Source: Kribbella italica | GTDB lineage: Bacteria; Actinomycetota; Actinomycetes; Propionibacteriales; Kribbellaceae | Direction: 5' to 3' | DNA length: 64,000 nt | Assembly (NCBI RefSeq): GCF_014205135.1 | Contig: NZ_JACHMY010000001.1 | Coordinates: forward strand, 1,798,001 to 1,862,000 | Part shown: positions 48,411-57,926 of the stretch, piece by piece | How positions within the stretch are numbered: the stretch's first letter is position 1 | How the letters are laid out: each line of letters opens with the position of its first letter | The notes under the pieces: generated by a model | Told to the model about the DNA's origin: nothing | Databases searched by the model: none | What the model saw: only the letters and a program-made list of their open reading frames with translations | Program-made: the position numbers and the translations under genes

Positions 48411-48755
48411 GTGTCGCGGCAGTACGACACCCAGCTGATCGAGTCGGTCGCCGTACGGCGCCGGCGGCTGCGGGAGGCCTGGCTGTTCGGTTCCGCCCGG
48501 TCGCGCAACACGCTCGACGAGGGCGTCACCAAGCTGTTCGCGAGTGCGGCGGTCGCCGCGGTGGTGTGTGCCGGCTGCGTCGGCTACTCGTTCATCCAGG
48601 ACTCCAAGAGCAAGGGGCCGAACGGACCCGTTGCCCCGAGCCCCAGTTCTCCGGCGACTCCCGGGCCGAGCGGTACGCCGTCCGGGACACCGGACTCGAC
48701 CGGGACCCCGCCGCCCAGCGGCACACCGCGGCCGCCTACGCCGCCGCGGACCTGA
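48411..48755 (+). CDS. Single-pass membrane protein at the start of the ESX locus
   Basis: A 114-residue protein with a basic N-terminal cytoplasmic segment (about 1-40, RRRRLREAW), one membrane helix (about 43-60, FASAAVAAVVCAGCVGYSFI) and a Pro/Ser/Thr/Gly-rich outer tail. No family is recognised. AAGGGG precedes GTG 48411, and a TAGATT -10 box lies at 48370-48375. It is the first gene of the same-strand run that leads to the ESX proteins, so a role in the secretion apparatus is plausible. Confidence 0.65.
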   Translation: MSRQYDTQLIESVAVRRRRLREAWLFGSARSRNTLDEGVTKLFASAAVAAVVCAGCVGYSFIQDSKSKGPNGPVAPSPSSPATPGPSGTPSGTPDSTGTPPPSGTPRPPTPPRT

Positions 48756-48868
48756 ACCACCTGCCACAGCAAGGATCCAGGCCTTTGGCAGGGAACCGGA
48801 TGCGACCCCGGCCGCGTCTATGGTGAGCAGGACGGCAGTCGGCGGACCACTTCGGAGGGACAGCAATC

Positions 48869-49207
48869 GTGGGACAGCGTTGGAGCATGGGTAAGGACAC
48901 CCTCGGCACCCTGGCCAAGAAGACGGGTGGCAAGACCCAGGACCTCGGTGGTCTGGTCAAGCGCCTGGCCGCGGCGGCACAGCCGCTGGAGGGCAAGCTG
49001 CAGGGTAGCGGGCATGACGCCTTCATGAGCTTCAAGGGCCGGGTGGACGGTATCGCCGCCGACCTGAACGCGGGCCTCGCCGCGATCAACAAGGGTCAGC
49101 AGGGCATGGACGCCGCGACCCAGACCGGTATGAGCGACATGGCCCAGGCCGCCAAGAAGAGTGAAGGCGCGGCGAACTTCGACGGCGCCAAGTTCAACAA
49201 GCGCTGA
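48869..49207 (+). CDS. WXG100-like ESX protein 1
   Basis: A 112-residue all-helical protein of EsxA/EsxB size. Two amphipathic helices flank a turn where the family Trp-x-Gly would be; here the turn reads GSGHDAF, so the tryptophan is missing while the following F and the small residues are kept. It is rich in Ala, Gly and Lys with no signal peptide. GGAGGG precedes the GTG. The next gene encodes a similar protein 19 bp away, as expected of a heterodimeric ESX pair. Confidence 0.7.
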   Translation: MGQRWSMGKDTLGTLAKKTGGKTQDLGGLVKRLAAAAQPLEGKLQGSGHDAFMSFKGRVDGIAADLNAGLAAINKGQQGMDAATQTGMSDMAQAAKKSEGAANFDGAKFNKR

Positions 49208-49226
49208 GACGGGGAGACACAGGCAG

Positions 49227-49535
49227 ATGACCGGACGCAACAGCTACGACAGCGGCGCCAGCGGCGAGACCCAGGCCGCGATCAAGAGCCTCTCGGCGCA
49301 GATCGAGTCGCTGATCGCGCAGCACCAGGCGAACGTGAAGGCGATGCGCGGCGACGCGACGATGACCAAGGTGATGGACGACTACGGCGCGGTCGAGGAG
49401 AAGTTCAACTCCGCCGCCACCGAGGTCCAGGGCATCATCAAGTCGCTGTCGTCCACGCTGGCCGAGTTCGACACGCACGCGGACACCGCGTTCAAGGCGG
49501 CCTCGAAGGCCGTCACCGACATCGGCAACACCTGA
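49227..49535 (+). CDS. WXG100-like ESX protein 2
   Basis: A 102-residue helical-hairpin protein. The first helix is SLSAQIESLIAQHQANVKAM, the turn is RGDATMTKVMDDY and the second helix is VEEKFNSAATEVQGIIKSLSSTL. There is no tryptophan in the turn. Size, pairing with the previous gene and the ATPase of the EccC family downstream mark it as the second ESX-type substrate or partner. The ATG at 49227 sits 19 bases after the previous stop. Confidence 0.7.
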   Translation: MTGRNSYDSGASGETQAAIKSLSAQIESLIAQHQANVKAMRGDATMTKVMDDYGAVEEKFNSAATEVQGIIKSLSSTLAEFDTHADTAFKAASKAVTDIGNT

Positions 49536-49693
49536 TCCGCGGGGGAGCCGGCTGAGGCTCCCCACCAGGTCGGCGGCCGGCGCGCGGTCTCGCGCGTACG
49601 GCCCCCCGGTGGTGCCGTCGACGACGACGGCCTGGCAGTTCGTACGACGAAGTTCACGGGTGAGCCCTGCGCGGGGCGGCGAGAGGTAGAGGC

Positions 49694-50101
49694 ATGGTCA
49701 ACTGGACTGTCGAGGCGACGGCGGCGATGAACGGGCTGAAGGGCATGCAGACCGATGCGGCCGGCTTCGAGGCGATCGGCACGAAGCTCAGCAACGGGCT
49801 GCAGACCGCCGGCACGCAGGCCTCGCTGAACGGCAAGGGCGGCCCGATCGGGATCGCGATCGGCGAGTTCGTCGAGAAGTGGAAGGACTCGCTGCCCGGC
49901 ATGGTCAAGCACACCGGTGACGTCATGAAGGGCACCGTCAACGCGCTGACCGCCCTGGCCAACGGCCACCAGGAGATGGCCCTGGCCGCCCAGCGGGGCA
50001 TCCAGCTGGCCGAGGGTGTCGACCCGCGCTCGGTGATCCGCAGCGCCGCCTCCGCTGCCCGCGCCGAGCAGCAGCCACCGTCCAGCAACCGCGCCGTCTG
50101 A
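49694..50101 (+). CDS. Helical ESX-associated protein upstream of the giant toxin
   Basis: A 135-residue, Ala/Gly-rich, mostly helical protein. It begins MVNWTVEATAAMNGLKGM and includes a central EFVEKWKDSLPGMVKHTG segment with Trp, then a disordered tail. It looks like the WXG-superfamily partners encoded immediately before LXG/ESX polymorphic toxins, which help dock the toxin to the secretion ATPase. It ends 19 bp before the toxin gene. No named family is recognised with confidence. Confidence 0.65.
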   Translation: MVNWTVEATAAMNGLKGMQTDAAGFEAIGTKLSNGLQTAGTQASLNGKGGPIGIAIGEFVEKWKDSLPGMVKHTGDVMKGTVNALTALANGHQEMALAAQRGIQLAEGVDPRSVIRSAASAARAEQQPPSSNRAV

Positions 50102-50120
50102 CCCCGGGGGAGACGAACAG

Positions 50121-53100
50121 ATGATCAAGCCCGAGGGCATCCCGAAGTTCGAGGGCAACCTCGAAGAGGTCACCAAGGCGGCCAACGATCTCTCCGCGGT
50201 CGGCGAGGAGATCAAGACCATCGGTGTGAATCTGGAGAAGAAGTTCCGGAGCAACATCGAGACGAACTACGCCAAGGGACCCGAGACCCACCTGCTCGCC
50301 GCGGCGATGCTGCCGGTGAAGCAGGAGGGCGAGCTGTTCGGCCCGAACCTCGGCAAGATCGGTTCGGCGCTGCACACCTTCGTGTCCGACGTCTCCGACG
50401 ACAAGTCGGGACTGGCCTCGGTCCGCCAGCGCGCGGACGCCTGGAAGCGCAAGGTCGGCGACACCCCCGAGGACGAGATCGACGACAACGAGGACTGGGT
50501 CAACGAGGAGAACCAGCTCCACAAGGACCTCCAGGGCCACCTCGACGCGGTCAGCGCCGCCGAGCGCAAGTGCGCGAACGCGATCGCCGCGCTGTACGGC
50601 GGCAAGAAGTGGGAGGACAGCGGCCTCCGCGAGGGCGAGAAGCCGCCGGAGGATAAGGGCGAGGAGGAGAAGGACCCGCCGTGGGGCAAGCCGCTGGAGT
50701 ACGACGCGCCCTGGTACGAGGACGCGGTCGACTTCGTCGGTGGCGTGCTCAAGGGTGTGTTCGTCGACGGCCTGCTCGGCACGCTGGACGCCCTCACCAC
50801 GCTGATCCCGATCCAGCCGCTGCTCAAGTCGCTGGGCGTGAACAGCATCTTCGGTCACGAGCTGCAGGGCTGGAGCGACGCCGGTAACGCCTGGAAGGGC
50901 GTCGGCCTGACGCTCGCCTCCGCGGCGATGTACGCGATCCCCGGCGCGGCGGTCTTCATGCACGCGGCCTTCCCGGAGACCGCGGCGTACCTGGACAACG
51001 TCGGCATCACCGTGCTCAAGGGCATGGTCGCCTGGGACATGTGGGGCGAGGACCCCGGGCGCGCGCTCGGCCAGGTCGGCTTCAACGTGATCACCACCAT
51101 CGGTACCGGTGGTGCCGCGGGCGGTGTCCGCGCGGCCGCGATCGGCGGCAAGTACGGCGCCGCCGCGGCGAAGGTGGCCAAGGGCGCCGACGTCGCGGTG
51201 AACATCGCCGGCAAGCTCCGCCCCGGCCAGCTCGCGCTGAACACCGCGCTGAAGCTGCCGAAGGTCTCCGACCTGGTGATCAAGGTCGGCAACGCCCCGG
51301 TGATCGGCGGCCTGGCCAAGTTCAGCGGCCTGGACATCCCGACCTCGCGGGCCGGCGGCATCTCGCACGCCGGCGGCGTCGACGTACCGAACACGCCCGC
51401 CTCGGTCGGCGCGCACAACTCCAGTACGACGTCCGCGCCGAGCCATGTCGACAGTCCCAGCAGCCCGTCGAGTGGCACGGACTTCAACGGCGGACACTCG
51501 GACAGCCCGAGCTCGCCCACCGGCGGCGACAGCCCCGCGTCGCACTCGGATTCGCCGGCTTCGCAGTCGGACGCGCCGGCGTCGCACAACGATGCGCCCG
51601 CCGCACACAACGACGCCCCCGGCCGCCAGGCCGACTCGCCGGCCCACACGGACAACTCGTCCCGCTCCGACAGCCCGTCCTCGGACGCGCCCGCGTCGCA
51701 CTCGGACGGCCCGGCGTCGCACTCGGACGGCCCCGCGCCGCACTCGGACGGACCGGCCTCGCACAGCGACAGCCCGGCCTCGCGCTCCGATGGACCGGCC
51801 TCGCAGTCGGATGGTCCTGCGTCGCACTCGGACAGCCCTGCGTCGCGTGGCGACAGCTCGACCGGTTCGCACAGCGACAGCTCGAGCGGTTCGCACAGCG
51901 ATTCCTCGAGCTCCCACAGCGACAGCTCGAGCACGTCGCACAGCGACTCACCGTCGCGCGCGGACAGCCCGAGCTCGCACAGCGATTCCCCGAGCTCGCA
52001 CGGCGACAGCCCGTCGAGCCATGGCGACTCGTCACCGTCCTCACACGCCGACGGCCAGACCACGCCGGGCAGCCGGACGCCGGACTCCCCGACCCACACC
52101 CCGGACGCGCCGAGCCACCACTCGCCCGACAGCCCGCGGACCAACACTCCCGACGCCCCGGCGGCGCACCACACGCCGGACGCACCCCGTACGCCGGACG
52201 CTCCGGCGACGCATCACACGCCGGACGCACCCCGTACGCCGGACGCACCTCGGACGCACACGCCCGACGCCCCGGCAGCCCGGCACACGCCGGATTCGCC
52301 GAGCACTCACACGCCGGACACTCCGCGGACGCACACGCCCGACAGCCCGCGCACGCCGGACTCGCCGAGCACCCACACCCCGGACACCCCGCGCACCCAC
52401 ACCCCGGATGCTCCGCGGACGCCCGATGCGCCGCGGACGCCGGACTCGCCGAGCACCCACACCCTGGACACCCCGCGCACCCACACCCCGGATGCTCCGC
52501 GGACGCCGGACTCGCCGAGCACCCAGACGCCCGACGTACCGCGGACTCCGGACGCCCCGGCCGCGCACCACGCGCCCGACGCTCCCCGGACCGACGCCCC
52601 GGACGCCCCGCGGACGGACGCTCCGGCCGCGCGGACCGGGGACCCCGTGCAGCCGACGGTGGTTCCGCCGCCGGTGCACGCCCACACCGGTGGACCGCGC
52701 ACGCCGAACACGCCGTCGACCCCCTCGCGCCCGGCCGCCCGGTCGGACGCGCCAAGGAACGGCGCCGACGAGCCGGACTTCGGCAGCACGCCGCCGCCGA
52801 ACAGCCCCGGCGGTGCGCCGGCGCGCGGTGGGGACGACGACTTCGACTGGTTCCGCCGGCCGGAGCGCGACGGCTCGGGTCACCACGACAGCGACTCCGA
52901 CGCACCCGAGTACGACGACACCGGCTGGATACGGGACAGCAATCCCAACAACGCGAACCTGGCTCGCTGGATCAGCGACCAGAACGGCTTGCCCCGCACG
53001 ATGATGGCGAGGCTGACCGAGGTCCATCCCGGCCAGGCTCGCCACGGCACGGAGCAGGATGCCGCACGTGGCCGAGGTGTAACCGGTGACGACGCCGGTC

Positions 53101-56100
53101 ACGGCATCGGGCACCGGTTCTTCGCCGATCAGAAGCGGAACTACATGTTCCCGCAGACGAAGAACTTCAACGTCAGCGCGTGGAAGAAGATGGAGAACGA
53201 GTGGGAGACCTGGATCCAGAAGGGTCATGAGGTCGAGGTCCAGGTGACCCCGCTCCCGGTCGGCAAGCCGCGTCCGGACAACGTCCAGGTCACGTTCGCG
53301 ATCAAGGACAAGCAGGGCAACACGGTCTGGGCGGGTGGCCGCAACTTCGACAACAAGGGTGGCGTGAAGTACGACCGCTACCCGAACAAGAAGATCGACG
53401 TCTTCAAGCACCCGAAGGACGACGTCTTCCAAGGCGCCGACGCGCCCGACCTGAACACCCCGGACGCTCCCCACACCGGAGCCCCGGAGTCCCGAGGCAC
53501 CAGTACGCCGGACAGCCCGCGGACGAACACGCCCGACGCGCCGAACACGCGTGGGGATGCCGACGCGCCGAACACGCGTGGTGAGGCGGATGCGCCGGCC
53601 AACCGTGGTGACGCCGACGCGCCGACCTCGCGTGGTGGCGCGGATGCACCGAGCACCCGCGGGGACGCCGATGCACCGGCCAACCGTGGTGACGCGGATG
53701 CGCCGGCCAACCGTGGTGACGCCGACGCGCCGACCTCGCGTGGTGGCGCGGATGCACCGAGCACCCGCGGGGACGCCGATGCACCGGCCAACCGTGGTGA
53801 CGCGGATGCGCCGGCCAACCGTGGTGACGCCGACGCGCCGACCTCGCGTGGTGGCGCGGATGCACCGAGCACCCGCGGGGACGCCGATGCACCGGCCAAC
53901 CGCGGCGACGCGGATGCGCCGCACTCACGCGGTGACTCCGACGCGCCGAACAACCGTGCTGACGGCGATGGCCCCTCGACGCGAGGCGACGCGGACGCTC
54001 CTCGGACGCGCGGTGACGCGGACGCTCCTCGGACGCGCGGTGACGCGGACGCGCCGCACAACCGTGGTGACGCGGATGGGCCGACGAACCGGGCCGATGC
54101 CGACGCGCCTCGGACGCGTGGGGACTCGGATGCTCCGCACTCGCGCGGCGACTCCGACGCCCCGAACAATCGCGCTGACGGCGATGGCCCGTCGACGCGC
54201 GGCGATGCCGACGCTCCTCGGACCCGCGGCGATGCGGATGCGCCGCACCACCGTGGTGACGCGGATGCGCCGCACCACCGTGGTGACGCGGACGCGCCAC
54301 ACAACCGTGGGGACTCGCACGCGCCGACGAACCGGGCCGATGCCGACGCGCCTCGGACGCGTGGGGACTCGGATGCTCCGCATTCGCGGGGTGACTCCGA
54401 TGCGCCTCACAACCGGGCGGATGGCGAGCGCCCTTCCTCGCGCGGCGACTCGGATGCGCCGAGCACTCGGCGTCCGGACGACGCTCCTAGTACGCGGCAG
54501 CCGGGCGACGCGCCTAGTACTCGGTCGCACGACGGCGCCGACGGGCCTGACGCCCCGCGGACCGACGGCGACGCACCGCGTACCGACAGGGATGCACCGC
54601 GTACCGACAGGGATGCACCGCGTACCGACGCGGATGCTCCGCGGGCGGACGTGGATGCGCCGCGGACCGACGGCGACGCAGCGAGCAACCGGTCCGGGGA
54701 TCAGGATCTGACCTCTCGGCACCCGGATTCGGCCGAGTGGAACGACGCGAACCAGCGGGCTCCTGAGGCGACGGACCCGCCGGTTCACGGGCGGCCGGGG
54801 GAGCAGCGGCATCAGGTCGAGCCGAACCGGTACAACACGTTCGACCCGGACAGCCGGCTGGCGAACCGGTTGCGGCGTGCGCTCGGCGACAACCCGCTGA
54901 AGAACGTCGACAAGTGGATCAAGCGGGGCAACCCGTACTTCAAGTCGAAGCTGGCCGCGTTCCGTAACAACTGCGGTGACTCCAGCCGGGCCTTCGCCGA
55001 CAATCTGCAGGGTCGTGAGCCGCGCCTGGCCAACGGTGATCTGCGCAGGCCGCCGGGTGAGCGGCGGGAGATGTACGAGTACACCGGCATCCGGCCGGGG
55101 CGGATCGACGTCCCGGGCGCGAAACCGGGCCGCGAGTACACCGACGCCGCGATGAAGCAGATCGAGGACAGCCTGAAGGGCAAGCCGCCGGGCACGGTCG
55201 CGATCGTCGGCGGTTCGTGGCATAAGGGTCAACTGCCGGACGGCACCCTGCCGCCTGGTGGTGGGCACTGGTTCAACGCGTTCGTCGACGAGAAGGGCGT
55301 CGTCCGCTGGGCCGACAACCAGAGCGGCAAGACCGGTCCGTGGCCGCCGCAGTACGGCAAGAACGGCACCTTCAACGACCTCGAGGTGATGGTGCGCGAG
55401 CCGGGTGGCGCCTGGACGTCGCCGCTCGCGCCGAGCCAGAAGGTCGACGCGTTCGCGCACACCAACCCGCCGATGCCGACACACGCGCCGCACAACCCGG
55501 CCCAGCCGACCCAGCAGGTGCCGCCGATGCCGACCCATGCGCCGCACCAGCCGCCGCAGCAGGTACCGCCGATGCCGACGCACGCGCCGCAGCAGCCGAC
55601 GCAGCCGCAGTACGCACCGCAGCAGCCGCCTGCGCAGCACCAACAACCGCAGCACCAGCAGCCGAGCCAGCCGCAGCACTACCCGCAGCAGCCGGCCCAG
55701 CCGCACGCGCCCCAGCAGCATCCGGGGCAGCCGACGCAACCCCAGCAGCCGTACAACCCGGCGCAGCACCAGCAGCCGGCTCAGCCGCATGCACCGCAGC
55801 AGCATCCGGGGCAGCCGACGCAGCCGCAGCACCAGCAGCCGCATGCGCCGCATCAGCCTGCTCAGTCGCACCACGCGCCGCAGCAGCCGACGCATGCGCC
55901 GCATGACCCGGCGCAGCACCCGCAGCAGCCGGGTCAGTACGCGCCTGGTCAGCCGGGGCAGCCGATGCCGCCGCACCAGCCTGCTCAGCATGCACCGCAG
56001 CAGCCGCACAACCCGGCTCAGCAGCACACGCCGAGCCAGCACGTGGAGGGTCGGCCGGGAGAGCCGATGCCGCCGCATCAGCCGACGCACACGCCGGAGC

Positions 56101-57926
56101 CACATCCGCATCAGGATGGGAAGGTTCCTGGTGAGGGCGAGATTGGGCGGAGGCTTGATCCCGAGCAGCCGCATCCGCATCAGGATGGGAAGGTGCCCGG
56201 CGAGGGCGAGATCGGGCGGAGGCTTGATCCTGAGGGGCGCGCTGACGTGCCGCGGGCGGAGGGGCCGTCGCGGATTGAGCGGGCGTTGGATCCTGAGGGT
56301 GCTGCTCGGTGGGATCGGGAGCATGCTCAGCCGCATCCTCACCAGGACGGCAACGTGCCCGGCGAGGGCGAGATCGGGCGCAGGCTTGATCCTGAGGGTC
56401 GCGCCGACGTGCCACGGGCCGAGGGGCCGTCGCGGATTGAGCGGGCGTTGGATCCTGAGGGTGCTGCTCGGTGGGATCGGGAGCATGCTCAGCCGCATCC
56501 TCACCAGGACGGCAACGTGCCTGGTGAGGGCGAGATCGGGCGCAGGCTTGATCCTGAGCAGTCGAGCCCGCGTCAGCCGGTTGATCCTCGGGTGGAGTGG
56601 TCGCGGCGCGAGGCCTCGCCGACTCAGCCGCATCGTGTGGACGGGCCGGTGGATCCGCGAGCTGAGTGGTCGCAGGGTCATCGGCAGCCGGGTGGAGAGC
56701 AGACGCCTGCGCCGCACCAGCAAGGGGATCACCGGCAGCTGGGTGGACCCGAGCAGCACGGCACGCGTCAGCAGCCGGGACAGGACCAGCAGCAGGGGAA
56801 CCAGCAGCAGGGGAACCAGCAGCCTGGGAACCACCACCAGCCGGAGAACCACCACCAGCCTGGGAACCACCACCAGCCCGGGAACCAGCACGACCCGGGG
56901 ACGCACAACCCTGGCGACAACCGTCCGGCCGACTTCGGGTCTTCCGACCACGCCGACCTGCCGCCAGGTGAGCGGGAGGTGCTCGACGCGATCGGGCGTG
57001 ATGTCGACAGCACCATGCCGGCGCATCCCGAGGCCTCCTCGGTGGTGAAGAAGCTCGTCGCCGATCCGCACAAGCTGAACGTGACCGACGCTCTGCGGCG
57101 TCCCTGGTCGCGGCAGGGGACGCTCGACACGATCAAGGAGCTGGCCGACGGGCGCGTCCTGAAAGACAAGCCGCTACTGCAGTTCCTCGATGAGAACCCT
57201 GGCCAGGGGACGCTGTTCGAGCCGATCCCTGACGCGGTCAACAAGTTGCCGGACGGGACGACGCGGAAGGACGCGTTCGTGCGGGAGTCTCAGGTGCACG
57301 ACCCGGCGCGGGCCGTCGGGGCAGAGCCGTCGAAGGCGGAGCTGGCGCAGGTGCGGGAGTACCAGCGGCGGTTGATGGCGGCGGACTCGGTCGTGGAGAG
57401 CGAGGTCCGGAGTGTCGTCGAGGGGCTCGACGCGTCCGTCAGCGTGCGGACCAAGGACGCGGCAGGGCTGATCGACAAGGTCCAGCGGATGGTGGCCGGG
57501 AACGACGGGCGCGCGCCGCGGCCGCAGTACAAGGTCGGGGACGTGATCGACGCGATCGGGGCGCGGATCACCGTGGAGGACACCGCGCAGTTGGCCGAGG
57601 TGATCGAGCGGGTGCGTGGGCACTACGGTTTCGGGGACGAGGGCCGCATCCTCGAGGTGGAGAACATGTACGCCCAGCCGAAGGCGCACAACCCGGCGTA
57701 CCGGGTGGTGCCGATGATCGTGAAGGTCGAGCACGGCGGGCAGGTCTACACCTTCGAGCTGCAGCTGACCACCCGGCGCGCCTCGATCGCGGCGGACATC
57801 AACCACAACACGATCTACAAGCCGTACCTCGCGGTGGACGCGGCCGAGCAGGCGAAGGTGGCGCGGATGTTCGAGGAAGCCGCGGCGCTGGAGCAGATCG
57901 AGAACCGAGGGCTGAACCATGGCTGA
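50121..57926 (+). CDS. Giant ESX-type polymorphic toxin with three toxin-like domains
   Basis: 2601 residues. Residues 1-150 are helical and ESX-like, and 200-430 contain hydrophobic Gly/Ala segments. Ser/Asp/His and then Thr-Pro-Asp repeats run to about 860. Residues about 950-1105 resemble a DNA/RNA non-specific endonuclease (DDAGHGIGHRF, His994; NYMFPQTKNFN; WKKMENEW). GDADAP repeats run to about 1530. Residues 1560-1780 look like a papain-fold toxin (Cys1618 in NNCGDSSRAF, His1716 in GGHWFNAF, Asp1732 in WADNQSG). A Pro/Gln/His linker and 54-residue repeats follow. Residues about 2400-2595 resemble a RelA/SpoT synthetase (Asp2477 in DAIGARIT; Glu2546 in ELQLTT). Downstream genes overlap it. 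Confidence 0.85.
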   Translation: MIKPEGIPKFEGNLEEVTKAANDLSAVGEEIKTIGVNLEKKFRSNIETNYAKGPETHLLAAAMLPVKQEGELFGPNLGKIGSALHTFVSDVSDDKSGLASVRQRADAWKRKVGDTPEDEIDDNEDWVNEENQLHKDLQGHLDAVSAAERKCANAIAALYGGKKWEDSGLREGEKPPEDKGEEEKDPPWGKPLEYDAPWYEDAVDFVGGVLKGVFVDGLLGTLDALTTLIPIQPLLKSLGVNSIFGHELQGWSDAGNAWKGVGLTLASAAMYAIPGAAVFMHAAFPETAAYLDNVGITVLKGMVAWDMWGEDPGRALGQVGFNVITTIGTGGAAGGVRAAAIGGKYGAAAAKVAKGADVAVNIAGKLRPGQLALNTALKLPKVSDLVIKVGNAPVIGGLAKFSGLDIPTSRAGGISHAGGVDVPNTPASVGAHNSSTTSAPSHVDSPSSPSSGTDFNGGHSDSPSSPTGGDSPASHSDSPASQSDAPASHNDAPAAHNDAPGRQADSPAHTDNSSRSDSPSSDAPASHSDGPASHSDGPAPHSDGPASHSDSPASRSDGPASQSDGPASHSDSPASRGDSSTGSHSDSSSGSHSDSSSSHSDSSSTSHSDSPSRADSPSSHSDSPSSHGDSPSSHGDSSPSSHADGQTTPGSRTPDSPTHTPDAPSHHSPDSPRTNTPDAPAAHHTPDAPRTPDAPATHHTPDAPRTPDAPRTHTPDAPAARHTPDSPSTHTPDTPRTHTPDSPRTPDSPSTHTPDTPRTHTPDAPRTPDAPRTPDSPSTHTLDTPRTHTPDAPRTPDSPSTQTPDVPRTPDAPAAHHAPDAPRTDAPDAPRTDAPAARTGDPVQPTVVPPPVHAHTGGPRTPNTPSTPSRPAARSDAPRNGADEPDFGSTPPPNSPGGAPARGGDDDFDWFRRPERDGSGHHDSDSDAPEYDDTGWIRDSNPNNANLARWISDQNGLPRTMMARLTEVHPGQARHGTEQDAARGRGVTGDDAGHGIGHRFFADQKRNYMFPQTKNFNVSAWKKMENEWETWIQKGHEVEVQVTPLPVGKPRPDNVQVTFAIKDKQGNTVWAGGRNFDNKGGVKYDRYPNKKIDVFKHPKDDVFQGADAPDLNTPDAPHTGAPESRGTSTPDSPRTNTPDAPNTRGDADAPNTRGEADAPANRGDADAPTSRGGADAPSTRGDADAPANRGDADAPANRGDADAPTSRGGADAPSTRGDADAPANRGDADAPANRGDADAPTSRGGADAPSTRGDADAPANRGDADAPHSRGDSDAPNNRADGDGPSTRGDADAPRTRGDADAPRTRGDADAPHNRGDADGPTNRADADAPRTRGDSDAPHSRGDSDAPNNRADGDGPSTRGDADAPRTRGDADAPHHRGDADAPHHRGDADAPHNRGDSHAPTNRADADAPRTRGDSDAPHSRGDSDAPHNRADGERPSSRGDSDAPSTRRPDDAPSTRQPGDAPSTRSHDGADGPDAPRTDGDAPRTDRDAPRTDRDAPRTDADAPRADVDAPRTDGDAASNRSGDQDLTSRHPDSAEWNDANQRAPEATDPPVHGRPGEQRHQVEPNRYNTFDPDSRLANRLRRALGDNPLKNVDKWIKRGNPYFKSKLAAFRNNCGDSSRAFADNLQGREPRLANGDLRRPPGERREMYEYTGIRPGRIDVPGAKPGREYTDAAMKQIEDSLKGKPPGTVAIVGGSWHKGQLPDGTLPPGGGHWFNAFVDEKGVVRWADNQSGKTGPWPPQYGKNGTFNDLEVMVREPGGAWTSPLAPSQKVDAFAHTNPPMPTHAPHNPAQPTQQVPPMPTHAPHQPPQQVPPMPTHAPQQPTQPQYAPQQPPAQHQQPQHQQPSQPQHYPQQPAQPHAPQQHPGQPTQPQQPYNPAQHQQPAQPHAPQQHPGQPTQPQHQQPHAPHQPAQSHHAPQQPTHAPHDPAQHPQQPGQYAPGQPGQPMPPHQPAQHAPQQPHNPAQQHTPSQHVEGRPGEPMPPHQPTHTPEPHPHQDGKVPGEGEIGRRLDPEQPHPHQDGKVPGEGEIGRRLDPEGRADVPRAEGPSRIERALDPEGAARWDREHAQPHPHQDGNVPGEGEIGRRLDPEGRADVPRAEGPSRIERALDPEGAARWDREHAQPHPHQDGNVPGEGEIGRRLDPEQSSPRQPVDPRVEWSRREASPTQPHRVDGPVDPRAEWSQGHRQPGGEQTPAPHQQGDHRQLGGPEQHGTRQQPGQDQQQGNQQQGNQQPGNHHQPENHHQPGNHHQPGNQHDPGTHNPGDNRPADFGSSDHADLPPGEREVLDAIGRDVDSTMPAHPEASSVVKKLVADPHKLNVTDALRRPWSRQGTLDTIKELADGRVLKDKPLLQFLDENPGQGTLFEPIPDAVNKLPDGTTRKDAFVRESQVHDPARAVGAEPSKAELAQVREYQRRLMAADSVVESEVRSVVEGLDASVSVRTKDAAGLIDKVQRMVAGNDGRAPRPQYKVGDVIDAIGARITVEDTAQLAEVIERVRGHYGFGDEGRILEVENMYAQPKAHNPAYRVVPMIVKVEHGGQVYTFELQLTTRRASIAADINHNTIYKPYLAVDAAEQAKVARMFEEAAALEQIENRGLNHG
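53586..53909 (+). repeat. Three tandem 108-bp repeats inside the toxin gene
   Basis: Units start at 53586, 53694 and 53802. The first two are identical over 108 bases and the third differs at two positions. Each encodes four 9-residue GDADAP-type repeats (36 residues). Degenerate versions of the 27-bp unit continue to about 54440. DNA-level identity points to recent amplification. Confidence 0.9.
56166..56560 (+). repeat. 162-bp repeats in the toxin linker
   Basis: Units start at 56166, 56328 and 56490 (the last is partial), encoding 54 residues each that begin QPHPHQDG and include VPGEGEIGRRLDPE and PSRIERALDPEGAARW. A degenerate partial copy lies upstream from about 56104. Copies differ by a few mostly silent changes. 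Confidence 0.85.

Noticed and set aside
53550-54440. Regularly spaced repeats that could be mistaken for a CRISPR array
   Set aside because: The units are contiguous in-frame codons (27 bp, GDADAP) with no unique spacers, inside a single long gene, and no cas genes are nearby.
53925-57071. A very long open frame on the minus strand opposite the toxin gene
   Set aside because: It is rich in Arg/Val as expected from the antisense of a GC-rich repetitive gene, has no ribosome site, and overlaps a frame with recognisable domains.
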